Part shown: positions 15,787-22,926 of the stretch, piece by piece
Layout: every line of letters starts with the position of its first letter
How positions within the stretch are numbered: the stretch's first letter is position 1
Assembly: GCA_945860425.1 (NCBI GenBank)
Contig: CAMAQU010000003.1
Coordinates: 1-29,702 of the forward strand
From: Sphingomonas paucimobilis
Lineage (GTDB): Bacteria > Pseudomonadota > Alphaproteobacteria > Sphingomonadales > Sphingomonadaceae
Direction of reading: 5' to 3'
DNA: 29,702 bases
Notes under the pieces: model-generated
What the model was told of the DNA's origin: nothing
Database searches by the model: none
Seen by the model: only the letters and a program-made list of their open reading frames with translations
Made by a program: the position numbers and the translations under genes

Positions 15787-16548
15787 TCAGTCGAAGTTGG
15801 CTTGTCCACCATCGAGCGGAATGGTCGTGCCCGTCAGATAGCCCATGTCCGGACCACATAGCGTCACGACTGCGCGGCCGATATCTTCTTCCAGCTTGCC
15901 GATGCGACCGAGGGGGATGGTCTTGAAAAAAGCCTTGGCCTCGTCCGGGTTGTTTTCAATCCACCATTTCAGGCCTGGTGATTCGGCATGCGGGGCGATG
16001 GTGAGGACACGGATGCCCGCGCGGCCCCATTCAGCAGCGCCTGCACGCGTCAGCACGCGTGTGGCCTGTTTGACCGCGCCATAAGCGCCATAGCCGCTCA
16101 TATCCCAGCGGATGCCCGCTGAGGAGGCGAGGTTGAAGATCGTTCCACCGCCGCGCGCCACCATGTGCGGGTGGACCAGCTTCATCAGTCGGAAGGAAGC
16201 GAGGGGGCCGGATTCAAAACCGGCCAAAAAAGCCTCATCGCTGACATCAAGGAGTTTTCCGTTCGGCACTTCTTGCGCATTGTTGACCAGAATATCAATG
16301 CCACCCAGATGCGCGAAGGTGTCTGCAACGATGCGGGCCAGATCGTCCGCTGATTTCACATTGCAGGGCAGGGCGATCGCCGTGCCTCCGTGTTCCGTGA
16401 TCATGGCGACAGTTTTATCGAGTTTTTCTAGGGTTCGGCCGGTGACGGCTGCCTTCGCGCCGGCGGCCGCCATGGCGAGCGCGATACCCTGGCCTACGCC
16501 TTGTCCGGCCCCTGTAATCAGGGCAACTTTGCCTGTCAGATCAACCAT
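15787..16548 (-). CDS. SDR-family oxidoreductase
   Basis: 253 residues from the ATG at 16548 (MVDLTGKVALITGAG). GAGGA about ten bases upstream is the likely ribosome site; an upstream GTG at 16584 has no RBS and would overlap the operator. Motifs are TGAGQGVG for the cofactor, NNAQ in place of NNAG, Ser in LASSAGI, Tyr-x3-Lys in YGAVKQA, and the terminal LDGGQANFD. It is a complete classical SDR and first gene of the SDR-EthD-AtuA operon, 29 bases ahead of EthD. It probably oxidises a hydroxyl group of the ring system or a hydroxyacyl-CoA. The unusual NNAQ is the only deviation seen. Confidence 0.9.
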   Translation of the reverse strand: MVDLTGKVALITGAGQGVGQGIALAMAAAGAKAAVTGRTLEKLDKTVAMITEHGGTAIALPCNVKSADDLARIVADTFAHLGGIDILVNNAQEVPNGKLLDVSDEAFLAGFESGPLASFRLMKLVHPHMVARGGGTIFNLASSAGIRWDMSGYGAYGAVKQATRVLTRAGAAEWGRAGIRVLTIAPHAESPGLKWWIENNPDEAKAFFKTIPLGRIGKLEEDIGRAVVTLCGPDMGYLTGTTIPLDGGQANFD

Positions 16549-16564
16549 GCCTCTCGAATCCTCA

Positions 16565-16598
16565 TTTTCGTAATTTTGTTTCACAGAATTTACGCATC
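16565..16598. promoter_or_regulatory. Putative operator dyad C (shared island motif)
   Basis: Between two divergent SDR genes, TTTTCGTAAT at 16565-16574 faces TTTACGCATC at 16589-16598. The cores TTCGTA and TACGCA start 24 bases apart, as in dyads A and B. An additional single half, AATGCGTGAA, lies at 16628-16637 near the plus-strand candidate promoter. Confidence 0.55.
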
Positions 16599-16601
16599 AT
16601 G

Positions 16602-16630
16602 TTGACACAAGGCTAGGTAAAACATCAAAT
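16602..16630 (+). promoter_or_regulatory. Candidate promoter for the seven-gene SDR/KstD operon
   Basis: TTGACA at 16602-16607 is a perfect sigma70 -35 box. TCAAAT at 16625-16630, after a 17-base spacer, matches four of six positions of TATAAT. It would start RNA about 23 bases before the ATG at 16660, leaving GAGAGG as the ribosome site. Dyad C lies upstream of the -35 box and a single half-site overlaps the end of the -10 box. Confidence 0.4.
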
Positions 16631-16659
16631 GCGTGAAATGTGGAGTGAGAGGTGCTTGA

Positions 16660-17433
16660 ATGACTCAGGATTTGACGGGCCAAGTTGCGATTGTGACGGG
16701 CGGCAGCGACGGAATTGGCTTGGCAACGGCAGCACTGCTTGTCCGCCGTGGGGCAAATGTCGTAATTTGCGGACGCCGTCAGGAGCAGCTCGATATTGCG
16801 CGCGCGCAGATTGAAGCGGAGGGCGGCACGGTTGAAGCCGTTCAACTCGACGTCACCGACTTTCCAGCCTTTGAAGCGCTGATCAGCGATGTCGCGGGCC
16901 GCCATGGGCGGCTCGATATGCTGGTCAACAACGCCATGTCGGTTCATTACGCACCGATCAGCAAGCTGACACTCGATCATTGGCGCAAGGATTTTGCCGT
17001 GAACACCGAAGCCGTGTTCATCGGTACCAAGGCGGCGATGGCTGTCATGGCGAAACAAGGCAAAGGCTCCATCGTCAACATTTCGTCGACGACGGGGATC
17101 CGTGCCATGGCCAATTATGCCAGCTACTCGGCATCAAAGGCCGCGCTCATCCAGTTTACAGCGGTCGCAGCCATGGAAGGGGCCTTGCAGGGCATCCGCG
17201 TGAACGCCATCGTTCCGGGGCAAGTCAACACGGCGGCCACCGCAGATTTTGCGATCAAGGCCCCAGAATTGGCCGCCAAAACGGCAGGCGCAATCCCCAT
17301 GGGCCGGGGCGGAAAGCCAGAGGAGCTGGCCGAAGCAATCGTGTTTATGTTGTCCGACGCAGCAAGTTATATCACCGGCGTGGCCCTGCCGGTGGACGGC
17401 GGCAAATCAGCACAACTTTATATTCCGTCATGA
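16660..17433 (+). CDS. SDR-family oxidoreductase
   Basis: 257 residues with GAGAGG about seven bases before the ATG. Cofactor motif TGGSDGIG, GRR at the end of beta-2 (often an NADP-type environment, not decisive), NNAM instead of NNAG, Ser in NISSTTG, YSASK catalytic pair, and the terminal VDGGKSAQ. This is a complete classical SDR. It opens a seven-gene plus-strand operon and overlaps the next gene through ATGA. Hydroxysteroid-type dehydrogenase or epimerase activity is a reasonable inference from the KstD-like gene downstream, but any secondary alcohol could be the substrate. Confidence 0.92.
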   Translation: MTQDLTGQVAIVTGGSDGIGLATAALLVRRGANVVICGRRQEQLDIARAQIEAEGGTVEAVQLDVTDFPAFEALISDVAGRHGRLDMLVNNAMSVHYAPISKLTLDHWRKDFAVNTEAVFIGTKAAMAVMAKQGKGSIVNISSTTGIRAMANYASYSASKAALIQFTAVAAMEGALQGIRVNAIVPGQVNTAATADFAIKAPELAAKTAGAIPMGRGGKPEELAEAIVFMLSDAASYITGVALPVDGGKSAQLYIPS

Positions 17434-18278
17434 CATTCTCATCAAACCCATTGAACTATAGCGGGAAAACGGTTCTCGTTACGGGGGGCGGGGTTGGCAT
17501 TGGGCGCGGCATTGCCGATGCCTTTGCGCAGGCGGGTGCAACGCTCATCATCGCGGAAATTGATGCGGATCGGGCCGCTGCGGTGCGGGCGGCGCATCCT
17601 GCGGCGCAGGTCGTCGTCTGCGATGTTCTGGACCGCGCAACGCCTGCCTTGCTTGTTGAAACCGTGAAGGCTGTGTCAGGCAAACTGGATGTGCTCGTCA
17701 ATAATGTCGGCCACTTCGTCCATGCCTTGCCGTTCGATCTGCTCGACGGCGATCAGATTGACGAGATCCTAGACGTGAATATTGGGCAGTTGCTGCGCAT
17801 GACGAGCACAATGCTACCCATGCTGCGCGCTGCCGCTCCGGGCTCCTGCGTCATCAACGTAACCTCGATTGAGGCGTATCGCGGCATTCCCTATTGCAGC
17901 GTCTATGCCGCGGCGAAAGCGGGTATTGCCGGCTTTACCAAAAGCCTCGCGCTGGAACTTGCGCCCGAGGGCATCCGCGTAAATGATATTGCGCCTGAAA
18001 CAACCGATACGCCGCAGGTGGCGCTTGACGTTATGATTCCACCCGAGAACCGCGCGAACATGGACAAATGGATACCGCTCGGTCGCTTTGGCACGCCCGA
18101 TGATTGCGCCGGGGCTGCGCTCTACCTCGCCAGTCCGCTGGCCGCTTGGGTGACGGGCACTGCCATCCATGTTGACGGTGGGGCACTCGCCGCAGCTGGC
18201 TGGACACGGACACCGACGGGGGAATGGACCATTGTCCCGATGGTGACAGGCAATGGCCTGAAGATACCGGGTCGCTGA
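17430..18278 (+). CDS. SDR-family oxidoreductase
   Basis: 282 residues from an ATG overlapping the previous stop (ATGA). Cofactor motif TGGGVGIG. The beta-2 end carries an acidic residue (IAEIDADRA), which favours NAD. NNVG follows, then catalytic Ser in NVTSIEA spaced twelve residues before Tyr of YAAAK. The C-terminus extends about 25 residues beyond the usual DGG (VDGGALAAAGWTRTPTG...KIPGR), a tail found in some SDRs of steroid and terpenoid clusters. A role as NAD-dependent alcohol dehydrogenase of the pathway is likely; substrate unknown. The next gene begins two bases after its stop. Confidence 0.92.
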   Translation: MTFSSNPLNYSGKTVLVTGGGVGIGRGIADAFAQAGATLIIAEIDADRAAAVRAAHPAAQVVVCDVLDRATPALLVETVKAVSGKLDVLVNNVGHFVHALPFDLLDGDQIDEILDVNIGQLLRMTSTMLPMLRAAAPGSCVINVTSIEAYRGIPYCSVYAAAKAGIAGFTKSLALELAPEGIRVNDIAPETTDTPQVALDVMIPPENRANMDKWIPLGRFGTPDDCAGAALYLASPLAAWVTGTAIHVDGGALAAAGWTRTPTGEWTIVPMVTGNGLKIPGR

Positions 18279-18280
18279 TT

Positions 18281-18736
18281 ATGACCGCATCGGACCTCTT
18301 AGACCTAGCGACGCTGCGGCGCACGGCGGAACTCTATGCACAGGGGGCCGACCGTCGAGATAAGGCGCTTTGGGAAGCGGTGTTGGCCGACGATTGTGTG
18401 ATCGAAGGCCCCGGCTTCACCATAGAAGGCCGGGCGGCCAATCTTGGGTCTATTGATGCGCTGGGCCAGATGTTCCGGGCAACGGTCCACCGGGTCCATA
18501 ATCAGGTGGCGACAGTGACAGGCGATGAGGCAACAGGGGAAACCTATTGCACTGCAGACCATTTGCTCAACGATACGGACAGCGTGCTCGTCTGGACGAT
18601 CCGTTATCTCGACCGCTGGCGGCGGGAAGAGGGCCAATGGCGTTTTACGCACCGCAAACTGATTGTTGAATGGGAAGAGGTTCGCGCCGTGACGGTGAAA
18701 GACGTCGGAGCCGCAGAAGAAGGTAACATGTTATGA
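18281..18736 (+). CDS. SnoaL/NTF2-like fold protein
   Basis: 151 residues from the ATG at 18281, two bases after the upstream SDR stop. The pattern LRRTAELYAQGADRRDKALWEAVLADDCVIEGPGFTIEGR, followed by HRVHNQVATVTGDEATGETYC and WTIRYLDRWRREEGQWRFTHRKLIVEW, is that of SnoaL-like (PF13577-type) NTF2-fold proteins. Members include ketosteroid isomerases, dehydratases and polyketide cyclases as well as non-catalytic proteins. In this setting an isomerase or dehydratase acting on the ring system is attractive but unproven. The gene overlaps the next one through ATGA. Confidence 0.82.
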   Translation: MTASDLLDLATLRRTAELYAQGADRRDKALWEAVLADDCVIEGPGFTIEGRAANLGSIDALGQMFRATVHRVHNQVATVTGDEATGETYCTADHLLNDTDSVLVWTIRYLDRWRREEGQWRFTHRKLIVEWEEVRAVTVKDVGAAEEGNML

Positions 18737-19635
18737 AGATACTCGTCGTCGGCGGTACAGGTGCACTTGGCGGTCATTGCGCCATTCATTTGGCCTCTAA
18801 GGGCCATGATGTCTCAGTCGGCGGGCGTCACCCCGCCAATCCAGCAACACCCATGGCCGCCATGCCGTTCGTCCAAGGCGATTATGTTGCAGGCGATTAC
18901 ACGCCGGAAAAACTAGCAGGGTTTGACTGGGTGGTGTTTGCCGCTGGCAATGACCCGCGACACGTGCCGCAGGGCGCAGACTTCGCAGAATTCCTGATCA
19001 AGGCGAATCATGAAGCCGTGCCAGCATTCTTCGCGGCCTGCCGGGAAGCGGGCGTGAAGCGCGCCATTCAACTTGGCAGCTATTATCATCAGGCCGCGCC
19101 AGAGCTTCTGGAAGGCAATGGCTATATCCGGTCTCGCAAGGCAGCGTGCGATGGCGCGCGAGCACAGGCAGCACCGGGATTTGATGTCATCAGCGTCAAT
19201 GCCCCCTTCATGGTCGGCAGCGTGCCCGGTCTGCCGAGCATGATCTTTGATCCTTATGTCCAATGGGCGCAGGGTAAGATTCCTATCCCGCATTTCGGCC
19301 CGGCAGGTGGCACCAACTTCATGTCGTTCCTGTCGCTCTCCGAGGCCATTGAGGGCGCGCTGGAGCGAGGGGAAAGCGGCAAGGCTTATCTGGTTGGGGA
19401 TGAGAATTTGACCTTCAGCCAGTATTTCCAGCTGTTCTTTGATGCCGTTGGCGCCGGTGTCACTGTGGAAGAACGGGATGCGGAAAATCCGCTGCTTCCC
19501 GATATTGCGATCCCGCAAGGCCGTGGCAATTGGGTTCGCGTGAATCCTGATCCAGCAGAAGTTTCGCTGCTTGGCTATCGGCAGCATGACGTTGCCAATG
19601 CTGTCGCAGATGTGGTTGCCCAGTTCCGCACATGA
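18733..19635 (+). CDS. Atypical/extended SDR, NAD(P)-binding epimerase-like
   Basis: 300 residues. The N-terminal Rossmann motif GGTGALGG (residues 7-14) and strands ILVVGG, HDVSVGGRHP and DWVVFAAG show an NAD(P)-binding extended or atypical SDR. The C-terminal half (FMSFLSLSEAIEGALERGESGKAYLVGDENLTFSQYFQLFFDA) is the substrate domain typical of NAD-dependent epimerase/dehydratase proteins. At the expected catalytic site the sequence is GYIRSRKAA, so the Lys is one residue later than in canonical Tyr-x3-Lys. It may be an atypical reductase, or a 3-beta-HSD/isomerase-like protein with altered chemistry. It is coupled by ATGA overlap to both neighbours. Confidence 0.82.
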   Translation: MKILVVGGTGALGGHCAIHLASKGHDVSVGGRHPANPATPMAAMPFVQGDYVAGDYTPEKLAGFDWVVFAAGNDPRHVPQGADFAEFLIKANHEAVPAFFAACREAGVKRAIQLGSYYHQAAPELLEGNGYIRSRKAACDGARAQAAPGFDVISVNAPFMVGSVPGLPSMIFDPYVQWAQGKIPIPHFGPAGGTNFMSFLSLSEAIEGALERGESGKAYLVGDENLTFSQYFQLFFDAVGAGVTVEERDAENPLLPDIAIPQGRGNWVRVNPDPAEVSLLGYRQHDVANAVADVVAQFRT

Positions 19636-20429
19636 GCGTTGCTGTCATCACGGGTGCCGCCAGCGGGATTGGTGCGGGCCTTGCGCGGGAAGCCGCGCGC
19701 CGGGGCATGCAGGTCGTGCTCGCAGACCGGGATGCGGCGCAGCTTAAAGTGGTTGCCCAAGCGATCGGGGATGCCGCACTCGCCGTGCCGACCGATGTGA
19801 CGGACCCAGCCGCGCTAGAGGCCTTGGCAGACGCCGCATATGCCGCACACGGGCAAGTCGATCTGCTGTTTAACAATGCAGGCGTCCTATCGACTGGGTT
19901 CAGTTGGGAGATGAGCGCCAAGACCTGGCAGACGTCGCTGGATGTGAATATCGGCGGCATCGTCAACGGCCTGCGCGCCTTTGTGCCGCGCTTGCTCGCG
20001 GCAGACCGACCGGCGCGGATCATTAACACAGCGTCGGTCGGCGGGTTTCTGCCCGCACCGCTGATGGCGCCCTATTCAGCGACCAAATTTGCCGCCGTTG
20101 CACTTACGGAATCGCTCGCGGGTGAATTGGCCATGCTGAATAGCAAGGTTCAAGTGTCGCTGCTCGCGCCGGGGCCGGTGAAGTCAGATATTTTCCGCGA
20201 AACGCCAAGTGCCGCCTCTAAAGGCTTTCACGACGTAATGGTTGGTCTGCTTGAAGATAACGGGCTGACCCCCGATGAATTTGCGCCTTTGGTGCTCGAT
20301 GCGGTGGCGCGCGGCGATTATTGGATCATACCACAACCCGAAGCGCTGGACGATGGATTTGCGACGCGCAATGATCGCATCACATCGCGCCAGCCGCCAC
20401 AATTTTACCTAACAGGTGATGAGAGATGA
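19632..20429 (+). CDS. SDR-family oxidoreductase
   Basis: 265 residues starting at an ATG that overlaps the previous stop (ATGA). Motifs are TGAASGIG, DRD after beta-2 (acidic, NAD-like), NNAG, Ser in NTASVGG spaced before Tyr of YSATK. The C-terminus lacks the DGG loop and instead has a longer helical segment (FHDVMVGLLEDNGLTPDEFAPLVLDAVARGDYWIIPQPEALDDGF), a form seen in SDRs related to bile-acid 7-alpha and other hydroxysteroid enzymes and in many others. It ends overlapping the flavin dehydrogenase start. Alcohol oxidation in the same route is inferred. Confidence 0.91.
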   Translation: MSVAVITGAASGIGAGLAREAARRGMQVVLADRDAAQLKVVAQAIGDAALAVPTDVTDPAALEALADAAYAAHGQVDLLFNNAGVLSTGFSWEMSAKTWQTSLDVNIGGIVNGLRAFVPRLLAADRPARIINTASVGGFLPAPLMAPYSATKFAAVALTESLAGELAMLNSKVQVSLLAPGPVKSDIFRETPSAASKGFHDVMVGLLEDNGLTPDEFAPLVLDAVARGDYWIIPQPEALDDGFATRNDRITSRQPPQFYLTGDER

Positions 20430-22117
20430 CACAGAATTGGGATAAAGAAGTCGACACGCTCGTCGTGGGGTCGGGTGCAGGTGGGCTGCTCTCTGCCCTC
20501 GTCGCGGCGGACAATCATGGCGATGTTCTCGTGATCGAAAAGGAAGCACAATGGGGCGGCACGTCCGCCACTTCGGGCGCGGGGATCTGGATCCCCAATA
20601 GCGATCAAGCGCGGGCTGCCGGCTTTGAAGACAATGTGGACGAAGCGTTCAAATATGTCCGCGCATTGTCCAAAGAAAATGTGCCGGACGCGAATATCCG
20701 TGCCTTCGTGGAAAATGCAGCGCCGATGCTTCGCTGGGTCACGAACAACACCGAAATCGACTATCAGGCTTTTCCCTATCCCGATTATCACGCCGAAAAT
20801 CCCGGCGGCAGTCCGACGGGGTATCGCACCCATATGCCCCTGCCAATTGATGGCAAGAAACTCGGCAGGGATGTGGAAACACTTCGCTTCGCGTCCCCTG
20901 CGGCAAGCCTGTTCGGGTATCTGAACTGGCACTTTGATGAGACCTATATCATGCTGTTCCGCGCGCCCGGCTGGTGGTGGCATCTGACGAAGAGCTTGGC
21001 ACGCTATTGGTTTGATTGGCCGTTCCGTTTCAAGTCGCGCAAGGACCGTCGCCTGACGCTGGGCAATGCCTTGCTCGGCGGGCTGCGTCTGGCAATCAAT
21101 GAAAAGAAAGTTCCCATCTGGCTGGAAAGCCCGTTGGTGGACCTCATCAGCGACAAGGGCAAGGTCACGGGCGCAGTCGTCCGCCATGAGGGCAAGAGCC
21201 TGCGTGTCCGCGTGAAGAAAGGCATTGTTCTGGCCGCGGGTGGTTTCGACAAGAACCAGATGATGCGCGATGAGAATGCGCCGCTTTACCGCAATACCAA
21301 TTATTCGGGCGGAACTGGCGGCAATACTGGCGACAGCATCCGCGCGGGAACATCGATTGGCGCCGATACACTCAACATGCAGTCGGCCTGGGCCGCTCCT
21401 GTCTTCTACGTTCCCGGCGAGGATCGCGGGCGGCTATGCACCATTGAGCGGGCCCTGCCGGGGTGCATGATGGTCAACCAAAAGGGGGAGCGCTATCTGA
21501 ACGAGGCTGCATCCTACCATATTGTTGGCCAGCAAATGGCCCGTCGTGCGGCGGAACATGGGGATGCGAACCCGACTTGGTTCATCTTTGACCATAAGTA
21601 CCGGCACAATTATCCGGTCGGCCCGCTTTATCCCCTGATGCCGGATTGGATGCAACGCGGCGAAGTGCGTGGCATCCTGAAGAAGGGCCGGACGGTTGAA
21701 GAGCTCGCTGCCAATATGGGCGTGCCGGTAGATACACTGACCGCCACAATCGCCCGCTTCAACGAATATGCCGTAAAGGGCGAAGACCCCGATTTTCATC
21801 GCGGCGAAGCGGCCTATGACAAAATGTATGGCGACCCGCGCGTCGGCCCGAACCCGTGTCTTGCACCCCTTGCCAAGGGGCCGTTTTACGCCATGCCGAT
21901 CTATCCGGGTGATATTGGCACCAATGGCGGCTTGCTGACCGACGACAAGGCCCGCGTGTTGGATGCCAAGGGCAAGCCGATCTCCGGGCTCTATGCTGTG
22001 GGGAACAATGCGGCATCGGCGATGGGGGAGAGCTATCCGGGGGCAGGCGTCACCATCGGTCCGGCAATGACCTTTGGATATATCGCTGCGCGCCACATGA
22101 CAGGAGCAAATGACTAA
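20426..22117 (+). CDS. KstD-like FAD-dependent dehydrogenase (3-oxosteroid delta-1-dehydrogenase family)
   Basis: 563 residues. FAD-binding VDTLVVGSGAGGLLSALVAAD (GxGxxG at 15-20) is followed by VIEKEAQWGGTSATSGAGIWIPN, the succinate-dehydrogenase/fumarate-reductase and KstD pattern. The C-terminus GLYAVGNNAASAMGESYPGAGVTIGPAMTFGYIAARH is characteristic of KstD; Tyr537 and Gly541 correspond to the Tyr487/Gly491 catalytic pair of Rhodococcus KstD1. Length fits KstD (about 510-570). It should remove hydrogens from a saturated carbon pair next to a ketone. A role on a 3-keto steroid or similar ring A is inferred from family; delta-4 dehydrogenases and terpenoid enzymes of the same family are alternatives. 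Start overlaps the previous gene (ATGA) and its stop overlaps the next start (TAATG). Confidence 0.9.
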   Translation: MTQNWDKEVDTLVVGSGAGGLLSALVAADNHGDVLVIEKEAQWGGTSATSGAGIWIPNSDQARAAGFEDNVDEAFKYVRALSKENVPDANIRAFVENAAPMLRWVTNNTEIDYQAFPYPDYHAENPGGSPTGYRTHMPLPIDGKKLGRDVETLRFASPAASLFGYLNWHFDETYIMLFRAPGWWWHLTKSLARYWFDWPFRFKSRKDRRLTLGNALLGGLRLAINEKKVPIWLESPLVDLISDKGKVTGAVVRHEGKSLRVRVKKGIVLAAGGFDKNQMMRDENAPLYRNTNYSGGTGGNTGDSIRAGTSIGADTLNMQSAWAAPVFYVPGEDRGRLCTIERALPGCMMVNQKGERYLNEAASYHIVGQQMARRAAEHGDANPTWFIFDHKYRHNYPVGPLYPLMPDWMQRGEVRGILKKGRTVEELAANMGVPVDTLTATIARFNEYAVKGEDPDFHRGEAAYDKMYGDPRVGPNPCLAPLAKGPFYAMPIYPGDIGTNGGLLTDDKARVLDAKGKPISGLYAVGNNAASAMGESYPGAGVTIGPAMTFGYIAARHMTGAND

Positions 22118-22926
22118 TGGGACGTTTTGACGGCAAAGCTGCCATTGTGACTGGCGCGGGGCGCGGCATTGGTCGCGCAATTGTGGAACGATTGACAGCT
22201 GATGGTGCCAAGGTCGCTGCCCTCGATATGAACCTTGAGGAGGCTAAGGCCAGCGGTGCGGCACTTGCACTTCAGTGCAATGTTGCTGACTCGGCCTCGG
22301 TCGCAGCGGCAGTCCGTGCCGCGCGGGCTGCATTTGGCCGGTTGGATATTGCCGTCAACAATGCTGGAATCGGGCAGGCGGCGAAGGATGGGTCCGAACA
22401 ATTTTACGGTGCTATGGCTAAAAGGAATGCGGAACTCGCTGCAACGGGCCAGTCCGACGTGATTGTCGATCAACTCATCCACATGGAAGATGACGGCTGG
22501 GCCGCGGTGATGGCCGTCAACATCAATGGGCCGTTTTATGTGTCCCGTGAATTTGCCCGCGTATTGGCTGAAGATGGCAATGCTGGGGCCATTATCAACA
22601 TTAGTTCAACCAGCGCGCAATCGGGCGAAGGTTCCCCGCATTATGTGACGTCCAAGGCGGCGATCATCGGACTGACGCGGCAGCTAGCGCGCGAACTATC
22701 GCCCCGCAAAATCCGCGTCAATGCGGTCGCACCTGGGCCGACCAATACGCCCGTTATGGCGGGCATCCCCGATGAATGGATCAAGTCGATGGAGGCGAGC
22801 ATTCCGCTGGGTCGCATGGCGAACCCCAGCGAAATTGCCGCCGCCGTCGCCTACCTTGCCAGCGATGACGCCAGCTTCGTCAATGGCTCTGTGCTGGTGG
22901 CGAACGGGGCGAGTTATTATTTCTGA
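22117..22926 (+). CDS. SDR-family oxidoreductase with central insertion
   Basis: 269 residues, coupled to the flavin dehydrogenase through TAATG. Cofactor motif TGAGRGIG, DMN after beta-2 (NAD-like), NNAG, Ser in NISSTSAQ and Tyr-x3-Lys in HYVTSKAA are present. Compared with its neighbours there is an insertion of roughly 20-25 residues after NNAG (about residues 88-122, including QFYGAMAKRNAELAATGQ), in a region that often shapes the substrate pocket or oligomer contact. The terminal DGG loop is replaced by VANGASYYF. It is the last gene of the operon and its end overlaps the opposite-strand gene by ten bases. Confidence 0.9.
   Translation: MGRFDGKAAIVTGAGRGIGRAIVERLTADGAKVAALDMNLEEAKASGAALALQCNVADSASVAAAVRAARAAFGRLDIAVNNAGIGQAAKDGSEQFYGAMAKRNAELAATGQSDVIVDQLIHMEDDGWAAVMAVNINGPFYVSREFARVLAEDGNAGAIINISSTSAQSGEGSPHYVTSKAAIIGLTRQLARELSPRKIRVNAVAPGPTNTPVMAGIPDEWIKSMEASIPLGRMANPSEIAAAVAYLASDDASFVNGSVLVANGASYYF

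Noticed and set aside
18646..18651. TACGCA core inside the SnoaL-like gene at 18281-18736
   Set aside because: It lies within coding sequence with no facing half-site recognised at the 24-base spacing, so it is probably a chance match and not another operator.
20405..22180. Minus-strand open frames opposite the KstD-like gene
   Set aside because: They are shadows of the flavoprotein coding strand; no domain or start signal is visible.
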